Assembly: GCA_013286565.1 (NCBI GenBank)
Contig: JABDFM010000028.1
Coordinates: forward strand, 1 to 38,144
DNA: 38,144 nucleotides
Source: Bacteroidota bacterium
Lineage (GTDB): Bacteria > Bacteroidota > Bacteroidia > Sphingobacteriales > Sphingobacteriaceae
Direction: 5' to 3'
The position numbers and the translations under genes are program-made. Under the pieces are notes generated by a model, which saw only the letters and a list, made by a program, of their open reading frames with translations, was not told the origin of the DNA and searched no databases. This document shows, piece by piece, positions 24,271-31,952 of this stretch. Position 1 is the first letter of the stretch. Each line of letters starts with the position of its first letter.

Positions 24271-26547
24271 ATGAAAGTTGCCTATATATCCACCTACCCG
24301 CCCCGCGAATGTGGGATAGCCACGTTCAATCAAAATTTAATGCGGGCCATCAATGCGAATTATCCAGAAAGGCAGACTTTGCAACATGGCGGCTTTGTAG
24401 TGGCGATCAACGACTCGGAAAATATACAGGAATATGAATATCCTGCTGAAGTGAAATATGTGATCCGTCAGAATCATCAAAAAGACTATATAAGGGCTGC
24501 GAACTATATCAATACCAGCAATGCTGATGTTTGCATTATGGAGCATGAATTTGGCATATACGGTGGCGAAAGCGGCATCTATATCCTCCCGTTGATCAAC
24601 AGGCTCGAAAAACCTTTGATATCCATACTGCATACCATATTAAAAGATCCCAGCTATGTGCAGCGCATCATTATCCGCGAAATTGCTGAGCAATCGTCAA
24701 AGATCATCGTGATGAGCGAGCGCGCGGTTGAATTTTTAACTACTATATATGATATCCCTGTAGAGAAGATACAGATCATAGAGCATGGCGTGCCTGACCT
24801 GGAAGAACCGGAAGATAACCCGGTTAAATTGCTTTCGCCATTCAAAAAACATCGTGTTTTATTGACTTTTGGGTTGATTAGCCGCAATAAAGGATTGGAG
24901 ACCGTGGTAAAAGCATTGCCTGAGATCGTTAAAAATCACCCGGATGTGATGTATGTGGTTTTAGGTAACACCCACCCAGGCGTAATTAAAAACTCGGGCG
25001 AGGAATACCGCGATCACTTAAAGAGCCTTGCTGCTAAACTGGGCGTTTCTAATAACCTGGCATTCATCAATAAATTCGTATCAGAAGAGGAGTTGATCAA
25101 TTACCTTACTGCTGCCGAAATTTATTTAACGCCTTATCATAATGAAGCGCAGATCACCAGCGGAACGTTATCTTATGCCGTTGGGGCAGGCGCTGCGGTG
25201 GTTTCAACTCCTTACTGGCATGCTACAGAACTGCTGGCTGATAACCGTGGCCGCCTGTTCGATTTTAAAAATTCAGAAGCATTGGCCGAAGTTGTAAATG
25301 AATTGCTGGACCAGGATCGTGTTTTAAACGAATTAAAGAAAAATGCCTACGAATATGGCTTGCACCTGCGCTGGCCAAATGTGGGCGCCGAATTTATTAA
25401 GGTAGCGCAGGAAGCTTGCCTTACCCATGATTTTAGCGATAAGATATTGAAAAATAGCATTGTTGATCCCGAGATCATGCCCAAATTCAGCCTGACGCAT
25501 GTTTTGCGTTTAACTGATGATACCGGGATTGTACAACACGCCAAATATGGCATACCCAATTTGAAGGAAGGTTATTGTTTGGATGACAATGCAAGGGCGC
25601 TTATTATGGCTTTAATGGCTTACCAGCGCAGCAAAAGCAAGGAAGCGTTTGAGTTAATGCCCATCTATTTAAGTTATATCCACTATATGCAAACCGATGA
25701 CGGTAATTTCAGGAACTTCCTGAGTTTTAACCGTCAATATCTGGATGAAGTGGGATCTGAAGATTCATTTGGGCGCACGATATGGGCGTTGGGACATTTG
25801 ATCGGCTGCGCGGCAAGCAATTCGTACAGGGAGTTTGCTATCGAGCTATTTCAAAAATCTATACCACATTTTAAAGCTTTAAAGTATTTAAGGGGTGTGG
25901 CAAATACAGTAATCGGTTTAAGTTTGTACCTGCGGGTGTTCCCAACCGACGAAGGTTTAGTGAACGAACTGGGAAGGCTTACCCAGCCTTTGATCGATGC
26001 TTTTGAAAGCACACAGTCTGCCGACTGGCAATGGTTCGAAGAAAAAATGACTTATGATAATGCCATATTGCCTTTAGCCCTATTACATTCATGCGAGATT
26101 ACCGGCAACGAAAAGGCAAGGCAGATCGCCCTTAAAGCGATGGCTTTTTTGGATAATTTAACCTTGTCAAATGGTTATTTAAGTCCGGTTGGTAATGATG
26201 GATGGTACTATCGTGGCGGTGCTTTCCCAACCTTCGACCAGCAGGCTATTGAAACCATGGCTATGGTGATGATGCATTTCCAGGCTTATCAAATATTCCG
26301 CGAGCCGGAATATATCGAGAAAATGTTTTTATGCTACAAATGGTTTTTAGGCGAAAATACACTTCGTGCACCGTTGTATGACCACGAAACCAAGGGCTGT
26401 TGCGATGGCTTGCTGCCTACGGGCATTAACCGTAACCAGGGTGCCGAAAGTACACTGGCCTATTTGATTTCGCACCTTACTGTTCTAAAAGCATTTGAGT
26501 TGGAATACGAATACAACAAGTTTACAGAGAAATTAGAGACCTGTTAA
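24271..26547 (+). CDS. GT4 glycosyltransferase fused to a C-terminal helical-barrel domain
   Basis: Residues 1 to about 385 form a GT-B glycosyltransferase of the GT4 type: N-terminal MKVAYISTYPPRECGIATFN, and GLISRNKGLETVVKALP (201-217) for the nucleotide-sugar site. The usual E-x7-E motif is altered: where EPFGxxxxE is expected the sequence reads NEAQITSGTLSYAVGAG (291-307), without the second Glu. Residues about 405-758 look like an (alpha/alpha) barrel related to carbohydrate enzymes, with CLDDNARAL (436-444), SEDSFGRTIWALGHL (496-510), WFEEKMTYDNAILPLALL (588-605) and GINRNQGAEST (718-728). No signal peptide. The stop overlaps the next GT4 start by 1 bp (TAATG), implying one operon. Confidence 0.88.
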   Translation: MKVAYISTYPPRECGIATFNQNLMRAINANYPERQTLQHGGFVVAINDSENIQEYEYPAEVKYVIRQNHQKDYIRAANYINTSNADVCIMEHEFGIYGGESGIYILPLINRLEKPLISILHTILKDPSYVQRIIIREIAEQSSKIIVMSERAVEFLTTIYDIPVEKIQIIEHGVPDLEEPEDNPVKLLSPFKKHRVLLTFGLISRNKGLETVVKALPEIVKNHPDVMYVVLGNTHPGVIKNSGEEYRDHLKSLAAKLGVSNNLAFINKFVSEEELINYLTAAEIYLTPYHNEAQITSGTLSYAVGAGAAVVSTPYWHATELLADNRGRLFDFKNSEALAEVVNELLDQDRVLNELKKNAYEYGLHLRWPNVGAEFIKVAQEACLTHDFSDKILKNSIVDPEIMPKFSLTHVLRLTDDTGIVQHAKYGIPNLKEGYCLDDNARALIMALMAYQRSKSKEAFELMPIYLSYIHYMQTDDGNFRNFLSFNRQYLDEVGSEDSFGRTIWALGHLIGCAASNSYREFAIELFQKSIPHFKALKYLRGVANTVIGLSLYLRVFPTDEGLVNELGRLTQPLIDAFESTQSADWQWFEEKMTYDNAILPLALLHSCEITGNEKARQIALKAMAFLDNLTLSNGYLSPVGNDGWYYRGGAFPTFDQQAIETMAMVMMHFQAYQIFREPEYIEKMFLCYKWFLGENTLRAPLYDHETKGCCDGLLPTGINRNQGAESTLAYLISHLTVLKAFELEYEYNKFTEKLETC

Positions 26548-27551
26548 TGAAGATAGCCATTTTATCCCCCGTAGCCTGGCGGACACCACCCCGGCATTAC
26601 GGGCCATGGGAGCAAATTGCATCAAACATAGCAGAGGGTTTGGTTAAGAAAGGGCTGGATGTAACGTTGTTTGCAACCTGCGATTCTATTACCGCAGGTA
26701 AACTGGATGCTATCTGTGAAAAAGGTTACGAGGAGGAGCGCGATCAGGATGCCAAGGTTTTGGAATGCCTGCATATCAGCAACCTGATGGAAAAAGCATC
26801 GGGTTTTGATATCATCCATAATAATTTCGATTTTTTGCCGCTTACTTATTCCCGGTTGATCAAAACGCCTATAATTACTACCATACATGGTTTTTCTTCG
26901 CAAAAGATCATCCCCGTTTATAAAAAATATAATGCTTCCTCGAATTATGTATCTATCAGCAATGCTGATCGCAGCCCACAATTGAATTACCTGGCCACGG
27001 TTTATAATGGCATCAATACAGGTGAATTCGAGTTTAACGCGGCGCCTGGAGATTATCTATTATATTTCGGTCGCATCCACCATGATAAGGGGGCGGCAGA
27101 AGCCATTGAAATCGCCAAAAAAAGCAATCGCAAACTGATCATAGCCGGTATTATACAGGATGAAAATTATTATAAGCAGAAGATCGAACCAAAACTAAAT
27201 GACCAGATAGTGTACGTCGGTCATGCCGGTCCCGAAAAAAGAAATGAGCTATTAGGGAAAGCACTGGCACTGCTGCACCCCATTAATTTTAACGAGCCGT
27301 TTGGTTTAAGCGTAGCCGAAGCCATGCTTTGCGGCACTCCAGTCATCGCCTTTAACAAGGGCGCCATGCCCGAGCTGATTAAACATCAAGAGACGGGATT
27401 TTTAGTTAATAATGTTGATGAGGCTGTTGAAGCCGTTGGCCAACTATCAAATATTAACAGGATGAATTGCCATCAATGGGCATTATCCCAATTCTCAAGC
27501 GAGAAAATGGTGGACGATTATTTTAAACTTTATCAGCAAATATTGGCCTAA
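26547..27551 (+). CDS. GT4 family glycosyltransferase
   Basis: A retaining GT-B enzyme of 334 residues, acting in the cytoplasm. The C-terminal donor-binding half is complete: GRIHHDKG (175-182, with R176 and K181 contacting the nucleotide phosphates) and E250-x7-E258 in NEPFGLSVAEAM. The N-terminal half starts MKIAILSPVAWRTPPRHYGPWE, the Gly/Pro-rich acceptor loop common in this subgroup. The start is fixed by the 1-bp overlap with the preceding fusion gene. The 3' end overlaps the convergent GH130 gene by 4 bp. Together with GH130 this suggests mannoside or mannosyl-phosphate metabolism; inferred from context. Confidence 0.93.
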   Translation: MKIAILSPVAWRTPPRHYGPWEQIASNIAEGLVKKGLDVTLFATCDSITAGKLDAICEKGYEEERDQDAKVLECLHISNLMEKASGFDIIHNNFDFLPLTYSRLIKTPIITTIHGFSSQKIIPVYKKYNASSNYVSISNADRSPQLNYLATVYNGINTGEFEFNAAPGDYLLYFGRIHHDKGAAEAIEIAKKSNRKLIIAGIIQDENYYKQKIEPKLNDQIVYVGHAGPEKRNELLGKALALLHPINFNEPFGLSVAEAMLCGTPVIAFNKGAMPELIKHQETGFLVNNVDEAVEAVGQLSNINRMNCHQWALSQFSSEKMVDDYFKLYQQILA

Positions 27552-29020
27552 ACCTTCCCGGCATCTTCTATCAACTTATTGATCAATTCTTTCAAGTCAA
27601 CCTCTGCAAACGCCGTGGATGAATCAGATACGCCATAAGGAATGATGAGCTTACCATTATGGATAATTGCCCCGCAGGAATAGAGTACGTTCGGTACATA
27701 ACCTTCACGCTCATCACTGTTCGGGATAAGCAAGGGCTCGTGTAACCGGCCTATTTCAACGGCAGGATCATCCAGCTTAAGCAGGCTTGCACCCAATACA
27801 TAACGTCGCATTGGCCCAACACCATGAGTGATCATTATCCAGCCATGTTCAGTTTCAATCGGCGAACCGCAATTGCCTATCTGGTTGAACTCCCAGGTAA
27901 ATTTTGGCTGTTGCAACATCACCGGCTTTTCCCAGATATTGATCTTATCCGAGTACATGATGTAATTATTGAAGCCATCAATGCGCGATATCATCACATA
28001 TTTTCCATTGACCTTCCGAGGAAAGAGCGCCAGGTTTTTGTTTTGTGCCCCTTCGCCATACAAAGGCATTATTTTAAAATTATAAAAATCGCTGGTTTGC
28101 AGTAGTTTGGGCATGATCAACGACCCATCATAAGCGGTATAAGTAGCATAATAAAGCGCGCTGCCATCTTCATTTTTAAAATGTACAAACCTTGCATCCT
28201 CAATACCTTTCCGTTCATACTCAGATATCGGGAATATGACACGGTCGGACAAGTCGGTATCTAACGAAAAAACAATTTCGTAGTATGAATCAGCCAGCCA
28301 TAGTATTTTATCATACTCCAGTTTTTTCATATCACTATCCTGCAATTTCTGCGAATCTGTAATGATCCGGTGCAGGTTGGAATATTCAAAATGACTATCC
28401 AGCTTTTCTTCCAACTCTTTCAATACACTAATATCGATTTGCGTGACTGCAGCCTTTTGGAAAAATAATTTCTTATTATAAACCGCATTTCTAACAATTT
28501 CGGCTTCATCGATATAACTGCCAGAAGGTAATACAGTAATCGTATTATTCTGGTCGATCAAAGCCCTGCGGAAAGTAATGGATGAAATATGCCCCTCACC
28601 GACAGCCCTGAAACTAATGATTACACGCCTTTGGCCTTCTTGTAATTCGGTTTGGTCAGGATCTTCAACTATCGAGGGGTTAAAGAACGCAGCTGACTCA
28701 ATGGAATACTCATGCGTAAAATAAGAGCCGATAAGCAGTTTACGGTAAACGCTAAGCGAATCGTAATCGATATCCAATTCGGTAAATAATGGCTTCAATT
28801 TACTGCAATGCCGGCTCAAAACGCGGGTAATATTCCGGTGCCGCTTGGAGTATTCCTGCAATATGGGTGATACAATGCCGAAAGTAGTTTCTTCACTAAT
28901 CTCCATCACCCTTTGTATCACTATCTTCGCCCTGTCGTTCCCATTAAAGAAGAATCTGGCTATAACACGTTTCGGATCGGGGTTAATTCTAATGGGTTTT
29001 CGTTCGATGGAAAGTCTCAT
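27548..29020 (-). CDS. GH130 family glycoside phosphorylase/hydrolase
   Basis: A five-bladed beta-propeller enzyme of family GH130, whose members phosphorolyse or hydrolyse beta-mannosides. The propeller begins near residue 110 (FFNPSIVEDPD, then SFRAVGEGHISSI) and runs to the C-terminus, with repeats such as SRIDGFNNYIMYSD, NCGSPIETEHGWIMITHGVG and LYSCGAIIHNGKLIIPYG. A helical N-terminal extension of about 105 residues makes it 490 aa, longer than the usual 320-350. No signal peptide, so it acts on cytoplasmic substrate. Whether it is a phosphorylase or hydrolase cannot be decided by eye. It converges on the two GT4 genes. Confidence 0.9.
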   Translation of the reverse strand: MRLSIERKPIRINPDPKRVIARFFFNGNDRAKIVIQRVMEISEETTFGIVSPILQEYSKRHRNITRVLSRHCSKLKPLFTELDIDYDSLSVYRKLLIGSYFTHEYSIESAAFFNPSIVEDPDQTELQEGQRRVIISFRAVGEGHISSITFRRALIDQNNTITVLPSGSYIDEAEIVRNAVYNKKLFFQKAAVTQIDISVLKELEEKLDSHFEYSNLHRIITDSQKLQDSDMKKLEYDKILWLADSYYEIVFSLDTDLSDRVIFPISEYERKGIEDARFVHFKNEDGSALYYATYTAYDGSLIMPKLLQTSDFYNFKIMPLYGEGAQNKNLALFPRKVNGKYVMISRIDGFNNYIMYSDKINIWEKPVMLQQPKFTWEFNQIGNCGSPIETEHGWIMITHGVGPMRRYVLGASLLKLDDPAVEIGRLHEPLLIPNSDEREGYVPNVLYSCGAIIHNGKLIIPYGVSDSSTAFAEVDLKELINKLIEDAGKV

Positions 29021-29130
29021 ATAGGCAAATACGTTTATTCATTAACACAAGTGGCCTCAAATTGATTGCCGTAATTTCACAAACCTTTATTCATACCAGT
29101 GAAATCAAACCAAAATCGGCGTAATCATCA

Positions 29131-30051
29131 CTATATCATGCTGTTCCGCTTGATAAGATAAGCCTTTAATATGCTATTATATCCTTCGTGGATATTGGCA
29201 TCAATGAGGTCGATATGGTACTGGGCGCACTTTAATTCCAACTGGTGGCGATAATTGTCCAGGTTGGCGCGATAGGTTTCTCTTATTTTGTTGGGGTGAA
29301 CCCTTACCTCCTCGCCGCTTTCGATATCAACAAAGTGGTGCGGGCGGTTATCAAAATTAAAATCAACCTCCTTTTGCCGGTCGTTCACATTAAAAATGAT
29401 CACCTCGTGCTTGTTATATTTCAAATGCTGTATTGCGGCAAACAGGTCTTTCAACTTTTCGTCGCTGTAACCATTTTCCAGCATATCGCTAAAAATAATG
29501 ATCATCGAGCGCTGGTGTATCTCTTCCGCCACGCGGTGTAATACCTGTGTAATATCGGTTGTCGCGTTTGCTTTGGGTTGATTATATACCTTCTCCAACT
29601 CAGCATATAAATGAAAAAGATGTTTTGATGTGGAGCGTGCCTGGCTCATCCAGTCGATCTTATCCGAAAAAAGGGTTAAGCCGAATGCATCCCGCTGTTT
29701 TTTAAACAGGTACATCAAAGAAGCCACGGCATAAACAGAAAACTGAAGCTTATTGAGCCCCTTATCCGGAAAATTCATGGACGAAGAAGTATCCAGCAGC
29801 AGGTAACAGCGGAGGTTGGTTTCTTCCTCAAACTGCTTTACAAACAACTTATCTGTTCGCGCCAGCAATTTCCAGTCGATATTTTTTACCGACTCGCCAT
29901 TGTTATATAACCGATGCTCGGCAAACTCAACCGAAAAGCCATGAAAAGGGCTTTGGTGCAGCCCGGTGATAAAACCTTCTACCACCTGCCGGGCCAGCAA
30001 CTCCAGGTTGGCCAGTTGCCTTATTTGCTGTTCATCACTCAGTTTTGGCAT
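29131..30051 (-). CDS. DUF58 domain-containing protein
   Basis: A soluble DUF58 protein of 306 aa. The family signature NIDWKLLARTDKLFVKQFEEE region (58-77) is intact, followed by a von Willebrand A-like core starting LLLDTSSSMNF (85-95) with the MIDAS motif D87-T-S-S-S. DUF58 proteins usually sit beside a MoxR-type AAA+ ATPase and VWA membrane proteins and help with metal insertion or complex assembly, at the membrane. No moxR gene is adjacent in the window: GH130 is downstream and thioredoxin upstream. It appears to be a solitary gene. Function unknown beyond the family. Confidence 0.9.
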   Translation of the reverse strand: MPKLSDEQQIRQLANLELLARQVVEGFITGLHQSPFHGFSVEFAEHRLYNNGESVKNIDWKLLARTDKLFVKQFEEETNLRCYLLLDTSSSMNFPDKGLNKLQFSVYAVASLMYLFKKQRDAFGLTLFSDKIDWMSQARSTSKHLFHLYAELEKVYNQPKANATTDITQVLHRVAEEIHQRSMIIIFSDMLENGYSDEKLKDLFAAIQHLKYNKHEVIIFNVNDRQKEVDFNFDNRPHHFVDIESGEEVRVHPNKIRETYRANLDNYRHQLELKCAQYHIDLIDANIHEGYNSILKAYLIKRNSMI

Positions 30052-30144
30052 CGTTGTCTAAGGTATAATAACGGCTTTTAGCATCCAAATAAAAAGAACT
30101 TTGTAATTGAGTATTTATTATAAAAGCGCCAAAATGGATCAAAT

Positions 30145-30182
30145 AAAAAAGCCCGCCCCGGATATTTCCGAAGCAGGCCTTT
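30145..30182 (-). terminator. Terminator downstream of trxA
   Basis: On the minus strand AGGCCTGCTTCGGA pairs with TCCGGGGCGGGCTT through 14 positions, several of them G-U, and is followed by a run of T (AAAAAA at 30145-30150). It begins 18 bp after the thioredoxin stop. Confidence 0.75.
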
Positions 30183-30199
30183 ATATGCTGAAGTATGTT

Positions 30200-30529
30200 T
30201 TAAGCTATTTGTTGTATTTGCTTGTCCAGTTTACCAGCCAAAACTGATTTTGGCACAGCGCCAATTTGTTTGTCAACTATCTCGCCTTTATTGAAAAATA
30301 ATAAAGCAGGGATATTGCGGATGCCGAACTTCATCGATATGCCGGGATTGTTATCTACGTTTACTTTGCCTACTACAGCCTTGCCGCTGTATTCCTTTGC
30401 AATTTCTTCAACTACAGGACCTACCATACGACATGGGCCACACCATTCTGCCCAAAAGTCAACTAAAACCGGTTTATCTGATTTAAGAACGAGTTCTTCA
30501 AAGTTTGCATCAGTTATTTCTAAAGCCAT
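30200..30529 (-). CDS. trxA: Thioredoxin
   Basis: A classical cytoplasmic thioredoxin of 109 residues. The redox site W29-C30-G-P-C33 is complete, and the cis-proline P74 is in RNIPALLFF. D24 (LVDFWAEWC), which tunes the active site, is present. No signal peptide. It is monocistronic with a promoter and terminator of its own. It would supply electrons to Bcp (17.6 kb) and to ribonucleotide reductase elsewhere. Confidence 0.96.
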   Translation of the reverse strand: MALEITDANFEELVLKSDKPVLVDFWAEWCGPCRMVGPVVEEIAKEYSGKAVVGKVNVDNNPGISMKFGIRNIPALLFFNKGEIVDKQIGAVPKSVLAGKLDKQIQQIA

Positions 30530-30555
30530 GATTTTTTAATTTTAAATTATATCTA

Positions 30556-30587
30556 CAAATATATACTATTCAAATAGCTTGCCACAA
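30556..30587 (-). promoter_or_regulatory. Promoter of trxA
   Basis: On the minus strand a TTG (complement of 30585-30587) is followed after 21 bp by TATATTTG (complement of 30556-30563), matching the Bacteroidota -33/-7 architecture. It lies 27 bp before the ATG. Confidence 0.6.
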
Positions 30588-30743
30588 CAGTTGACCTGAC
30601 AATGTGACAATGATATTATCCAACCCCAACCGCTTAACTTTTGGGTGACAATAAAAGTAAATGATTTGCCGAAACGAACAGAAATTACTTATTAACACAA
30701 GTAGGAAACTGGGCTGTTTATTAACAACAGGAATACAAAAAAA

Positions 30744-31493
30744 TTAGCCCCCTTTCCTAAACTCAGCCAGTTTAGCTTTGATATATTGAATGATATCATA
30801 ATCGCTGGTCTTTTTTACCCAATCAATGGTTGGATAATACTTATCCATAAATTTATCTAATGAATCACCCTTCAAATTTGTGACGCGGGTAACCAACCCT
30901 TTGTTATACCGGATGCTGATATAGTCTGCCTGCTCATCCTGCAACAAATCTTTTTTTAGCTTATAAGTCGGGTTGCTTTTCTTGGTTAATACGCTAACAA
31001 GCAGACCTACATCGATATTTACAAAGGTAAAAGGCACATTGGATGTCGAAGGCGAGGAAGTAAGCATATCCGTCATTTTCGGCGGTTGATAATTGAACAC
31101 CTGTCCAAACTCCTTCCGGTTCCGTATAGAATCGCGCTTATGATTGCGCTGCGCCCTGATCTCCACATCCTTCAGCATTAGGGAAAGTGGCTGAAGCCTG
31201 ATGATGATATCACCCTGTTTCCATTGGCTCACCGGGTAATGATAGGTTTTGTACCCCATCGCATATACCATAATGGTATCGGCTGGCCCGGAGGCCGCGA
31301 TCCTGAACTCGCCATTGGCATTGCTTGATGTTTGATGGAACGCGGTAGTTATCGTTGCGATAATTGGGCGGCTATTGCTATCGATCAATACTCTTCCGCT
31401 GATGACTTGCGCGTTAGCAGCTATATATCCTAAAAGGAGTACTAACAGAAGACAATAATTTTTGCGTTCCAAGAAATATGCCTGAGAGATCAT
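30744..31493 (-). CDS. Exported protein with carboxypeptidase-regulatory-like domain
   Basis: The N-terminal hydrophobic stretch (about 13-28, ending ANAQ) is a Sec signal peptide. It is followed by a CarboxypepD_reg-like beta-sandwich (about 30-110: SGRVLIDSNSRPIIATI, NANGEFRIAAS, MVYAMGYKTYHYPV, IIIRLQPLSLMLKDVEI). This domain is also the N-terminal extension of SusC/TonB-dependent receptors. The remaining 130 residues are polar, with a few DEQ/KKS stretches and no recognised fold. No TonB box or barrel follows, so it is a stand-alone small family member, probably periplasmic or surface. Function unknown. Confidence 0.8.
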   Translation of the reverse strand: MISQAYFLERKNYCLLLVLLLGYIAANAQVISGRVLIDSNSRPIIATITTAFHQTSSNANGEFRIAASGPADTIMVYAMGYKTYHYPVSQWKQGDIIIRLQPLSLMLKDVEIRAQRNHKRDSIRNRKEFGQVFNYQPPKMTDMLTSSPSTSNVPFTFVNIDVGLLVSVLTKKSNPTYKLKKDLLQDEQADYISIRYNKGLVTRVTNLKGDSLDKFMDKYYPTIDWVKKTSDYDIIQYIKAKLAEFRKGG

Positions 31494-31604
31494 CAGGCAT
31501 AAAGTTATTGGCTTAACTTATTGCAACCTATCGGTTTAACACTATTTAACGGTTTGCTTTGGGTTACTTTATCACTATCGACGTATTAATAATAAAATCG
31601 TTGT

Positions 31605-31934
31605 ATGCTTATTGGCATTATTCCTTTACTGATTTTACTAATTGCTCCGGTGTTGCAGATTGTATGGTTATCACGCAGAGTAAAAAATAAAACCAACAGT
31701 CCTGCTGGCTTAATTACCTTGCTGATGATGATACTATGCATTTTTCTATCGGTAATTGCCATGACGGTTTCGGTTAATGGCTTTAGTGCTGCAGGGATTA
31801 GATGTGCTACAGGTGCTGTAGGATTCTTGGTTATTGGCGTAATGATATCGTTAATTATTATACCCATAATAGGTATAATTGGGGGAATAATTTATCACTA
31901 TAGGCACAAAAAGAAAGATTTGACAACTTTTTAA
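31605..31934 (+). CDS. Small three-helix membrane protein, unknown function
   Basis: A 109-residue protein with three hydrophobic segments (about 2-22, 37-57, 68-95) and a basic C-terminus (YHYRHKKKDLTTF). No family recognised. A reading frame on the opposite strand is rejected because it lacks a sensible topology. The gene ends within the left arm of a perfect palindrome shared with the end of dnaE, so translation and termination overlap. No good promoter element was seen in the 111-bp divergent gap (31494-31604). Confidence 0.65.
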   Translation: MLIGIIPLLILLIAPVLQIVWLSRRVKNKTNSPAGLITLLMMILCIFLSVIAMTVSVNGFSAAGIRCATGAVGFLVIGVMISLIIIPIIGIIGGIIYHYRHKKKDLTTF

Positions 31935-31949
31935 AAAGTTGTCAAATCT
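31916..31949. terminator. Perfect 34-bp palindrome, bidirectional terminator between small membrane gene and dnaE
   Basis: AGATTTGACAACTTTTT (31916-31932) and AAAAAGTTGTCAAATCT (31933-31949) are exact reverse complements with no spacer. On the dnaE strand it comes 3 bp after the stop and is followed by CTTTCTTTTTG, a good T-run. On the plus strand it overlaps the stop codon of the small membrane gene and has no T-run. Confidence 0.8.
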
Positions 31950-31952
31950 AAA

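Noticed and set aside
31586..31867. 93-aa frame on the minus strand opposite the small membrane protein
   Set aside because: The plus frame gives three clean membrane helices with a basic tail and ends at a natural terminator; the minus frame has no such structure.
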